DNA of 64,000 nt from Micromonospora sp. RP3T (lineage in GTDB: Bacteria; Actinomycetota; Actinomycetes; Mycobacteriales; Micromonosporaceae). Positions 26,972 to 34,060 of the stretch are shown here, piece after piece; the stretch's first letter is position 1, and each line of letters opens with the position of its first letter. A program made the position numbers and the translations under genes. The DNA lies in contig NZ_PYPS01000032.1 in NCBI RefSeq assembly GCF_003027925.1, positions 1 to 64,000 on the forward strand. The letters are read 5' to 3'. The notes beneath the pieces were generated by a model. That model was given only the letters and a program-made list of their open reading frames with translations. It did no database searches and was not told where the DNA came from.

Positions 26972-28054
26972 GTGCACAGCGGACGGACCCCGGAGCGATT
27001 CACCAAACGCAGCCTCGTCGCCGTATCCCACGCCATCGAACGAGCGGCGCTGGCCGAGGCGGAGGACGGCCCGCTCGTCGTGTTCGCGCTGTTCCAGCGG
27101 CTGCCGTACTTCGCCCGGGAACGGGAGATCTACCGGCGGATCGCCGACCGGGCCGCCGCCACGGTGGTCGCCATGGTCGGCGGCCCGCCACCGGACCTGC
27201 CCGACCGGGTGTACGGGGTGGCGTTGGACGAGGCGGAGGAGCTGGCGCGGGAGTGGAGCGTGGTGGCGCTGACCCCACGCTTCGGCGGCACGCTGGTGGC
27301 GTACGACCGGGCCGAGGTCGCGCCCGCGCCGACGCTGGAGGCCGGCCGGCTCTTCGACGGTCGCTGGGGGTTCCGCCGCGACGCGGCGCTGCACGAGGTC
27401 ATCCGGCTGCGCGAACAGCTCGCCGAGCGGCTGCCCGGCCCGGCCCGGACCGCGCTGGACGAGGCGGTCGCCCGGGTCCGGGACATCCCGGCCGGGCCGG
27501 GCGAGTCCCGGGCCGAGGCGGCGCTACGGCTGCTGGCCCGGCGCGGCGACCGGAACGCCCGACCGGTCGAGCCGACGGACGGGATGCTCGACGAGCCCGC
27601 CCTGCGCCGGTGGACCGGCACGGACGGGGTGACCGCCTCCGGCACGCTGCCGGTGGCGCTGGTCGGCCTGCGGGTCGACGAGCCGGCCGGCGCGCCGGAA
27701 CGCTTCGGCCGACGCAGCACCGCCCGGGAGGGCCAGGCCGTGCTCGGCGCGGTCACCGGCGTGCTGCGGCCGGTGGACCGGGCGGTACGCGTCGCCGACA
27801 ACGAGTTCCACCTCGTCCTGCCCGCGCTCTCCGAACCGGAGGCGTTGGCCGTGGTGGGCCGGCTGCACGAGGCGATCTCGGCGCTGGCGCGGTCGTACCC
27901 GTTCGTCGCGTACACGATGCACGCGGCGGTCGCGGTGACCACCCGACGGCCGCTGCCGACGGACGACCTGCGGGCCGCCGTGGAGTGGGCGGTGCGGGAG
28001 GGGGTGCCGGTGGCGGGTCTGCCGCCGGAGCCCGCCCCGGCCGGCGTCCGCTGA
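26972..28054 (+). CDS. DICT sensory domain protein with degenerate GGDEF domain
   Basis: A 360-residue cytoplasmic protein. Residues about 8-120 match the DICT domain (FTKRSLVAVSHAIE, then VVFALFQRLPYF), a sensory module associated with diguanylate cyclases and two-component proteins. A helical linker (HEVIRLREQLAERL) leads to a C-terminal domain with GGDEF-like topology (residues about 210-350). The catalytic GGDEF loop reads VADNEF, so it has lost the glycines and is probably not a cyclase; it may bind a nucleotide or act as a dimerisation platform. Translation is likely leaderless. Confidence 0.75.
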   Translation: MHSGRTPERFTKRSLVAVSHAIERAALAEAEDGPLVVFALFQRLPYFAREREIYRRIADRAAATVVAMVGGPPPDLPDRVYGVALDEAEELAREWSVVALTPRFGGTLVAYDRAEVAPAPTLEAGRLFDGRWGFRRDAALHEVIRLREQLAERLPGPARTALDEAVARVRDIPAGPGESRAEAALRLLARRGDRNARPVEPTDGMLDEPALRRWTGTDGVTASGTLPVALVGLRVDEPAGAPERFGRRSTAREGQAVLGAVTGVLRPVDRAVRVADNEFHLVLPALSEPEALAVVGRLHEAISALARSYPFVAYTMHAAVAVTTRRPLPTDDLRAAVEWAVREGVPVAGLPPEPAPAGVR

Positions 28055-28110
28055 CCGGTCGTCCGCCCGCCACGCTCACGCCACGGGCGCCGGAACGAGG
28101 GGAGCACGTC

Positions 28111-28827
28111 GTGCGGGTGGTGTCGCTGGTGCCGTCGCTGACCGAGGCGGTCGCGGCGACCCGGCCGGAGGTGCTGGTCGGCGCCACGGACTGGTGCACG
28201 CACCCGGCCGGGCTGGACGTCGCCCGCGTCGGCGGGACGAAGTATCCCGACCTGGAACGCGTCCTCGACCTCGCGCCCGATCTGGTGCTGCTCAACGAGG
28301 AGGAGAACCGGCTGGCCGACGCGGAGGCGCTGCGCGCGGCCGGGGTGCCGGTGCGGGTCACCTTCCCGCGTACCGTGCCGGAGGCGCTCGACCAGCTCGG
28401 CGCGCTGGTCGAGGCGCTCGGCGTGTCGGTCGAACCGTCCTGGCTGGGGGCGGCCCGCCGGGCCTGGGCCGCGCCGCCCGTCCCCGGGCACCTCCGGACC
28501 GCGGTGGTGCCGGTGTGGCGCCGCCCGTGGGTGGTGCTGGGCCGGGACACGTTCGCCGGGGACGTGCTGGGTCGGCTCGGCGTGGCCAACGCCTGGGCCG
28601 ACGACCCCGAACGCTATCCGCGCCCGACCCTCGACGCGCTGCGCGCCCGGTCGCCGGAGCTGGTGGTGCTGCCGGACGAGCCGTACCGGTTCACCGCCGA
28701 CGACGGGCCGGAGGCGTTCCCCGGGGTGCCGGCGGCGCTGGTCTCCGGCCGGCACCTCACCTGGTACGGCCCGTCGCTGGCCGAGGCGCCGGCACTGCTC
28801 GCCGCGCAGCTCGCCACGCCGGTCTGA
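28111..28827 (+). CDS. Cytoplasmic helical-backbone metal-receptor (BtuF/FhuD-fold) protein
   Basis: A 238-residue protein with the two-lobed fold of cobalamin/iron-siderophore binding proteins (RVVSLVPSLTEAVAA, DLVLLNEEEN, PRPTLDALRARSPELVVLPDEPY). Such proteins are normally exported lipoproteins that deliver ligand to ABC importers. This one begins at GTG 28111 with the first strand of the domain and has no signal peptide or lipobox, and no permease or ATPase gene is nearby. It may work as a cytoplasmic corrinoid or metal-complex binding protein. The RBS GAGGGGAG is well placed. Confidence 0.78.
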   Translation: MRVVSLVPSLTEAVAATRPEVLVGATDWCTHPAGLDVARVGGTKYPDLERVLDLAPDLVLLNEEENRLADAEALRAAGVPVRVTFPRTVPEALDQLGALVEALGVSVEPSWLGAARRAWAAPPVPGHLRTAVVPVWRRPWVVLGRDTFAGDVLGRLGVANAWADDPERYPRPTLDALRARSPELVVLPDEPYRFTADDGPEAFPGVPAALVSGRHLTWYGPSLAEAPALLAAQLATPV

Positions 28828-28840
28828 GGCGGCGACCCGG

Positions 28841-29539
28841 TCAGGCGACCGGGGTGGCGTGCACCGGGTCCAGCTCCATCAGCGTGGTGTCGTCCACGTC
28901 GTACGCCACGGCGTTGTGCACCGCGACCACGCCGGCGACCTGACCGGCCAGCCGGCCGGCGAGTTCGACGGCGCTGCGCCGGTCCAGCCGTCCGTCCAGG
29001 GTGACCTCACCGCCGCGGACCTGGACCGTGACCAGGCCGTCCCGGACGGCGAGCACCCGACGCAGCACCTCCTGGACCACGTCCTCGCGGATCTCCGCGT
29101 CGCTGCGCAGGTGCACCCGGAGCAGGTCGCCGCGGGTCACGATGCCGGCCAGCCGGCCGAGGTCGTCGAGGACCGGCAGCCGCTTGACCGCCTCCCGGTC
29201 CATCAGCCGGGCCGTGGCCGGCAGTGACGCCCGCTGGTGGGTGGTGACCGCCGGCGCGGTCATCAGGTCCCGGGCCACCAGCGCGCCCGCCTTCTCCCGC
29301 GCGGCCCGCCGGCGCCGCCCCTCGAACACCCGGCGCTCCTCGAGGCGGCCGGACCACTCCACCTTGTGCAGCAGATCCGCCTCGGAGATCACGCCGAGCA
29401 CCCGGTGGAACGAGTCCACCACCGGCACCCCGCTGACCCGCTCCCGCACCAGCACGTCCACCACGTCCCGGTACGGCGTCTCCGTGTCCACCGTCGCGAC
29501 GTCCCTGGTCATCACGTCGGCCACCTGCCATGTCCTCAT
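28841..29539 (-). CDS. CBS-domain pair plus BON domain protein
   Basis: A 232-residue protein with two CBS motifs (VADVMTRDVATVDTETP...VLGVISEADLL and ARDLMTAPAVTTHQ...LAGIVTRGDLL), which bind adenosyl nucleotides, followed by a BON domain (residues about 155-220, VQVRGGEVTLDGRLD...GVVAVHNAV). Proteins of this layout belong to the DosR/OsdR-type dormancy and redox regulons of several actinobacteria. ATG 29539 is preceded by GAGGAGG. It is divergent from the DoxX gene, and two DosR-like palindromes lie between them. Confidence 0.88.
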   Translation of the reverse strand: MRTWQVADVMTRDVATVDTETPYRDVVDVLVRERVSGVPVVDSFHRVLGVISEADLLHKVEWSGRLEERRVFEGRRRRAAREKAGALVARDLMTAPAVTTHQRASLPATARLMDREAVKRLPVLDDLGRLAGIVTRGDLLRVHLRSDAEIREDVVQEVLRRVLAVRDGLVTVQVRGGEVTLDGRLDRRSAVELAGRLAGQVAGVVAVHNAVAYDVDDTTLMELDPVHATPVA

Positions 29540-29640
29540 CACGACCTCCTCGCACGGGTCCCTCACCGACGACGCTAGGCGGCCCACGGACGGCGCGGCA
29601 GGGGCGGCGGACCGGTCCCGGGCGGGTCGACCGGACCGGG

Positions 29641-29685
29641 TCGGGACGGGACCAACGGCCCGGTCCCGAGGGCCCCGACGGCCCT
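29641..29685. promoter_or_regulatory. Two DosR-like palindromes
   Basis: GGGACCAACGGCCC (29648-29661), within a 29-bp imperfect palindrome whose outer arms are TCGGGAC/GTCCCGA (29641-29669), is followed about two helical turns later by AGGGCC-N5-GGCCCT (29669-29685). Both resemble the GGGAC...GTCCC boxes bound by DosR/DevR-type regulators. They sit about 100 bp from both divergent start codons. Confidence 0.5.
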
Positions 29686-29764
29686 GCTCCCGGGCACCGC
29701 GCGCCGGTGGAATGGAACTGCCACCGGGAAGCGCGGTGCGAGGCACAGAAGGGACGTGGACACC

Positions 29765-30313
29765 ATGACCGCGACAATCGAGCGGACCCCCGCCGACACC
29801 ATCGCTCCGGCGGTCGAGACCCCCCGCCAGAAGGCCACCCGGTTCGTCTGGGCCGGGCTGCGGATCGCCCTGGGCTGGATCTTCCTCTGGGCGTTCCTGG
29901 ACAAGATGTTCGGCCTCGGCCACGAGACCCCGGCGAAGAACGCCTGGATCAACGGTGGCAGCCCGACCAAGGGCTTCCTCGGCTTCGGCGTGGCCGGCCC
30001 GTTCGAGGGCGTCTACCACGACATCGCCGGCGCGGCCTGGGCGGACTGGCTGTTCATGCTCGGCCTGCTCGGCATCGGCGTGGCCCTGCTGCTCGGCATC
30101 GGCATCCGGATCGCCGCCGTCGCCGGTGGGCTGCTCCTGGTGCTGATGTGGACGGCGGTGCTGCCCCCGGAGAACAACCCCGTCATGGACGACCACCTCA
30201 TCTACGCGGGCCTGCTCGCCGGCCTGGCTCTGGTCGGCGCCGGCAACACCCTCGGCCTCGGCCGGGCCTGGGCGAAGCTCCCCCTGGTCCAGCGCCTCCC
30301 CTGGCTGAAGTGA
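29765..30313 (+). CDS. DoxX-family membrane protein
   Basis: A 182-residue membrane protein with four helices and the DoxX-type signature in the first (LRIALGWIFLWAFLDKMFGLG). A soluble insertion (INGGSPTKGFLGFGVAGPFEG) lies between helices one and two. DoxX proteins are small quinone-linked or redox-associated membrane subunits. The ATG at 29765 has AAGGGA 11 bases upstream; the GTG at 29756 is too close. Shared regulation with the divergent CBS-BON gene under low-oxygen or redox stress is inferred from the boxes between them. Confidence 0.82.
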   Translation: MTATIERTPADTIAPAVETPRQKATRFVWAGLRIALGWIFLWAFLDKMFGLGHETPAKNAWINGGSPTKGFLGFGVAGPFEGVYHDIAGAAWADWLFMLGLLGIGVALLLGIGIRIAAVAGGLLLVLMWTAVLPPENNPVMDDHLIYAGLLAGLALVGAGNTLGLGRAWAKLPLVQRLPWLK

Positions 30314-30327
30314 GCGCAGGTCGCCCC

Positions 30328-30363
30328 CGGGGCGGGCGTCGCCGGCAGGCGGCGCCCGCCCCG
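30328..30363 (+). terminator. Terminator hairpin after the DoxX gene
   Basis: A 16-bp stem with one T-G wobble (30328-30343 with 30348-30363, loop GGCA) starts 14 bp after the DoxX stop codon. Confidence 0.6.
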
Positions 30364-30482
30364 TCGTGCGCCCGGCTCCGCCCCGCCGACGCGGCCCGGG
30401 TGGGGGGACCGGCGCGTATCGGCCGGTCGCGATCCGGCAGGATCGACGGTGACCACACCGTCAGCACCGAGGAGACCCGCTC

Positions 30483-30851
30483 ATGGAGAAGCCCGAGGTT
30501 GGCCCGATCGAGGGCGCGCCGCCCGCCGATCTCGTCGTCGAGGACATCACGGTCGGCGACGGCCCGGAGGCGCACGCCGGCCAACTGGCCAGCGTGCACT
30601 ACGTGGGCGTGGCCCACTCCACCGGCCGCGAGTTCGACGCGTCGTGGAACCGGGGCGAGACGTTCGAGTTCCCGCTCGGCGGTGGCCAGGTCATCGCCGG
30701 CTGGGACCAGGGCGTGATCGGCATGAAGGTGGGCGGCCGGCGGCGGCTCACCATCCCGCCGCACCTGGGCTACGGCGCCCGGGGCGCCGGCGGCGTCATC
30801 AAGCCGAACGAGACGCTGGTCTTCGTGGTGGACCTGCTCGGCGTGCGCTGA
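30483..30851 (+). CDS. FKBP-type peptidyl-prolyl cis-trans isomerase
   Basis: A 122-residue cytoplasmic single-domain FKBP. Core motifs: VHYVGVAHSTGREFDASW, FEFPLGGGQVIAGWDQG, GMKVGGRRRLTIPPHLGYG and TLVFVVDLLGV, which include the aromatic pocket residues. It accelerates proline isomerisation during folding. There is no signal peptide. GAGGAG precedes the ATG. It is convergent with the STAS-domain gene, with a hairpin between. Confidence 0.92.
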   Translation: MEKPEVGPIEGAPPADLVVEDITVGDGPEAHAGQLASVHYVGVAHSTGREFDASWNRGETFEFPLGGGQVIAGWDQGVIGMKVGGRRRLTIPPHLGYGARGAGGVIKPNETLVFVVDLLGVR

Positions 30852-30869
30852 GCCTCTCCACCGGCCGCC

Positions 30870-30896
30870 GGGCCGTCGGCGCGATGCCGGCGGCCC
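30870..30896. terminator. Hairpin between convergent FKBP and STAS genes
   Basis: GGGCCGTCGGC pairs with GCCGGCGGCCC (one wobble) around a 5-nt loop in the 55-bp gap between the two convergent genes. Confidence 0.5.
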
Positions 30897-30906
30897 GGTC
30901 CCGTGG

Positions 30907-31260
30907 TCAGGCCGCGGCGCAGGCCAGCAGCTCCCGCGCGGGGCCCGACTCGCGCACCGGCACGACCCGGTGCAGGCCGGTCACCCGCAGCACCCGGGCG
31001 ACCATCGGCGGGGGATCGACGAGCACCAGCTCGCCACCGCGTGCCCGGACCCGCAGGTGCGCGGCGGCCAGCGTGCGCACCCCGGCGGCGGAGAGCAGCC
31101 GCACGCCGGACAGGTCGACCCGCACCATCGGCCGCGCCGGCGCGGCCCACAACGCGGACCGGAACGCCGCCACGGTGGCGATGTCGATCTCGCCGACCGG
31201 ACGCAGCTCGACCACGTGGTCGAGCACCTCCGTCGCCACCTGGAAGCGGTCCTCCGTCAT
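30907..31260 (-). CDS. STAS-domain anti-sigma factor antagonist-like protein
   Basis: A 117-residue single STAS domain (SpoIIAA/RsbV type). The fold is visible as VVELRPVGEIDIATVAAFRSAL, then VRVDLSGVRLLSAAGVRTL, where the Ser of LLSAAG is at the position phosphorylated by anti-sigma kinases. No anti-sigma factor or sigma factor gene is adjacent, so its partner is elsewhere. A TAGGTT box ends six bases before the ATG and no RBS is seen, so the transcript is probably leaderless. Confidence 0.82.
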   Translation of the reverse strand: MTEDRFQVATEVLDHVVELRPVGEIDIATVAAFRSALWAAPARPMVRVDLSGVRLLSAAGVRTLAAAHLRVRARGGELVLVDPPPMVARVLRVTGLHRVVPVRESGPARELLACAAA

Positions 31261-31488
31261 GCCCCGAACCTACCCTCGCCCACCGACAGTTTCCGCTGCT
31301 CGGCGCCGGGGTTCCGGGTTGCACCCGGGTGCCGACCCCGAGCCGTCTCAGGGTCATCCCGCAGCCGCTCGCCGGCCCGGGTCGAGCCGCCCGCGGGCAG
31401 CGCCCCCGACCACCGTGGGACGGACCGGCGGACCGGACACGCCGCGGCGGACTCCCCCGCGCCGCGTCGGGCGGGCCACAATGAGCCG

Positions 31489-32508
31489 ATGGCCGTTCCC
31501 CGCCCGCGCGTCCCCCTGCTGATCCGCCCGGTCCGCGAGCCGGCCACCGTGCCGCCGCCGCTGACCGGGGCCTGGGCCGCCACCGACACCCGGCTGGACC
31601 GGGCCGACCTGCTGCCGCTGCCCGAGGGCGGCCACGGCCCCGAGGACGTGGTGATCGACGCCGAGGGACGGGCGGTCAGCGGCGACGAGGACGGCCGGCT
31701 CTGGTGGTGGCCGGCCGACGCGCCGGCCGGCACCCGCCCGACGCTGCTCGCCGAGACCGGCGGCCGGCCGCTCGGCATCGAGCTTGACCCGGTCGACAGC
31801 GGGCTGCTGGTCTGCGACGCGTACCGGGGACTGCTGCGGGTCGACCCGGCCGGGGCGGTGCACGAGCTGACCGGCACCGCGCCGCCGGTGCATCTGGCCG
31901 ACAACGCCGCCGTCGCCCGGGACGGCACCGTGTTCTTCACCGACTCGTCCGACCGCTTCCCGCTCTCGCACTGGAAGCGGGACCTGCTGGAGCACCGGCC
32001 CAACGGGCGGGTGCTGGCGTACGACAGGCGCACCGGGCGCACCGACGTGGTGGCCGACGGGCTCTACTTCCCGAACGGGCTGGCGCTCACCCCGGACGAG
32101 TCGGCGCTGATGCTGGTCGAGACCGCCACCCACCGGCTGCTGCGGGTGGACCTGCCGACCGGCCGGGCCACCGTGCTGACCGACCTGCCGGCGTATCCGG
32201 ACAATGTCTCCGCCGTCGGCGACGGGACGTACTGGATCGCGCTGCCCAGCCCCCGACTGCCGATCATGGAACGGTTGCTGCCCCACCCCCGGGTCCGGCA
32301 GCTCGTCGCGCTGCTGCCCGGGGCGGTGCAGCCGCAGCCGCGCCGCTACGGTCTGGTCGCGCTGGTCGACGGCGCCGGCCGGGTGCTGCGGACGCTGCAC
32401 GGCCCCGGCGGCGCGTACCCGATGGTGACCGGCGTCCGGCAGCACGGCCGGCAGCTCTGGCTGGGCAGCCTGACCGCGACCGGCGTGGCCCGCGTCGACC
32501 TGGACTGA
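31489..32508 (+). CDS. SMP-30 / strictosidine-synthase-like beta-propeller protein
   Basis: A 339-residue six-bladed propeller protein. Diagnostic stretches are GPEDVVIDAEG, LADNAAVARDGTVFFTDSSDRF, FPNGLALTPDES and YPDNVSAVGDGTYWIALPSP, which match the strictosidine-synthase/APMAP branch of the gluconolactonase superfamily. Members are calcium-dependent lactonases or arylesterases; the substrate is unknown. There is no signal peptide, so it is probably cytoplasmic. The ATG at 31489 gives a family-like start (residues I-R-P-V-R-E-P). Confidence 0.83.
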   Translation: MAVPRPRVPLLIRPVREPATVPPPLTGAWAATDTRLDRADLLPLPEGGHGPEDVVIDAEGRAVSGDEDGRLWWWPADAPAGTRPTLLAETGGRPLGIELDPVDSGLLVCDAYRGLLRVDPAGAVHELTGTAPPVHLADNAAVARDGTVFFTDSSDRFPLSHWKRDLLEHRPNGRVLAYDRRTGRTDVVADGLYFPNGLALTPDESALMLVETATHRLLRVDLPTGRATVLTDLPAYPDNVSAVGDGTYWIALPSPRLPIMERLLPHPRVRQLVALLPGAVQPQPRRYGLVALVDGAGRVLRTLHGPGGAYPMVTGVRQHGRQLWLGSLTATGVARVDLD

Positions 32509-32517
32509 GGTCGACGT

Positions 32518-32547
32518 GGGCCGGCCCGCGCGGACGCGGGCCGGCCC
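32518..32547. terminator. Perfect 13-bp hairpin between convergent genes
   Basis: Arms 32518-32530 and 32535-32547 are exact complements with a CGGA loop, in the 59-bp gap between the SMP-30-like gene and the L,D-transpeptidase gene. Confidence 0.6.
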
Positions 32548-32567
32548 GTGGCCGTTCCTCCCCCGGT

Positions 32568-33839
32568 TCAGCCGCCGCTGTTGCTCGCCGACGGGGTGGG
32601 CGCGGGCGACGACCCGCCGGCCACCGCGCCCGGGTGCGGCGTCGGGCTCCGCGTGGGCTTCAATCCCGCCGGTACGGGCAGCGCGCTGCCCTTGGCGAAC
32701 TCGTCCCAGCTCACGTTCCAGGCGGTGAAGCCGTTGCCCTGCTGGAGCTGCACCTCGGTGCCCTTGACGGTCACCAGGTCACCGACCTGCGTGATGCCCA
32801 TCAGCCAGTCCGCTCCGGCGGCGGACACGTTGGTGCAGCCGTGCGAGGTGTTGTTGTAGCCCTGCTCCCCCTCCGACCAGGGCGCCGAGTGGATGAACTC
32901 GCCGCCCCAGGTCAGCCGCTGGGCGTCGTCCACGTCGACCACGTAGCCGCCGTCCGGCTCGCCGCGGGTGTCGAACGTGGTGTGCTCGTGCTTCTCCATG
33001 ATGACCATGGTGCCGCTGGAACTCGGCGTGCTCGGCTTGCCGAGGCTGACCGGCAGCTTCCTGAGCACCTTGCCGTCCTGGTAGACGGTCATCTGCTTGG
33101 TGGTGTTGTCGATGTCGAGCGACACCTGCCGGCCCACCCGGGCGGTGGCCACCCGATCGGCGTCACCCACCGCGTCCTTACCGATCGGCAACCCCTCCAG
33201 CGCGCTGCGCACGCTGATCCGGGTTCCGGGCCTCCAGCGGTCCGGCGCCCGGTACTCGGCCTGCTTGCCGTCGGCCATCCACGACCAGGTGCCCGGCTGC
33301 GGCGGGTCCGTCCTGACGAACAGCCGGCGCTGCACGTCCGCCCGCGCCTGTTCCGGAATGGGCGGATCGAAACCGAGTACCACCGGCATCGCGGTTCCGT
33401 ACGTCTGCTTGTCCTGGAGATACAATTCGCTGGTGACGGCCGGTTTGGTGGATTTGGCCATCGTCGTGAACGTCGTCTTCCGCGTCGTGGTCTTCCCGGA
33501 ATCGCCGCTCACGGTCACCTCGGCCGTGTACGTCCGGGAATTCGCCAGCGGGCGGTCCGGCACCCAACCGGATCCGTCCTCCCGCGCCTGGGCCGGCACC
33601 GGGCGGCCCTTGTCGTCGGTCAGCTTGACACCGGTCACCTTGCCGTTGCTGGCCTTCGTGCCCACCTCCGCGCTGATCGGCACGTCGCGGGCCCGGTCGG
33701 CCGGCGTCACCGTGACCGACGGCGGGGCCGCCTCGGCCCGCTTCGCCACCGACTTCGGGCCGGCGGTGCACGCGCCGACCGCGAGTGGCGCGACCGCGAC
33801 AGTCATCGCGAAAAGCGTCAGTCGCCGCCTCACAAACAT
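32568..33839 (-). CDS. L,D-transpeptidase lipoprotein (YkuD)
   Basis: A 423-residue lipoprotein that forms 3-3 peptidoglycan crosslinks outside the membrane. The lipobox VGAC places the lipid on Cys24. Two Ig-like domains (residues about 50-135 and 140-255, as in mycobacterial LdtMt2) precede the YkuD catalytic domain, whose active site is HSAPW...SHGCTN with Cys335. An Ldt-type extension follows (GFTAWNVSWDEFAKG), and the protein ends in a Pro/Ser/Thr-rich tail. The ATG at 33839 has GGGGGA at the right distance. Confidence 0.93.
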   Translation of the reverse strand: MFVRRRLTLFAMTVAVAPLAVGACTAGPKSVAKRAEAAPPSVTVTPADRARDVPISAEVGTKASNGKVTGVKLTDDKGRPVPAQAREDGSGWVPDRPLANSRTYTAEVTVSGDSGKTTTRKTTFTTMAKSTKPAVTSELYLQDKQTYGTAMPVVLGFDPPIPEQARADVQRRLFVRTDPPQPGTWSWMADGKQAEYRAPDRWRPGTRISVRSALEGLPIGKDAVGDADRVATARVGRQVSLDIDNTTKQMTVYQDGKVLRKLPVSLGKPSTPSSSGTMVIMEKHEHTTFDTRGEPDGGYVVDVDDAQRLTWGGEFIHSAPWSEGEQGYNNTSHGCTNVSAAGADWLMGITQVGDLVTVKGTEVQLQQGNGFTAWNVSWDEFAKGSALPVPAGLKPTRSPTPHPGAVAGGSSPAPTPSASNSGG

Positions 33840-34019
33840 ATTCCGTCCCCCATTTCGGCACCCCCTAGCCCACATTCTGTAGGCCTGTCGTCACGGTGTG
33901 GCGCCTTCGGCGGAATTGCTTGGAAACGGCTGCGTGAAATGGGTCGGTGGCGGCCGGATCGGGAGTCGGCGGCCCCGACGACCGGTATCGCCCGTCCCGG
34001 GGTGTGGCGCTCCCCCGCG

Positions 34020-34056
34020 GACGGCCGCAGCACCCGGACCGGGGGCTGCGGCCGTC
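34020..34056 (-). terminator. Terminator of the bkd operon
   Basis: Perfect 12-bp arms (34020-34031 and 34045-34056) with a 13-nt loop begin just after the E2 stop codon on the minus strand. Confidence 0.6.
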
Positions 34057-34060
34057 GGGA

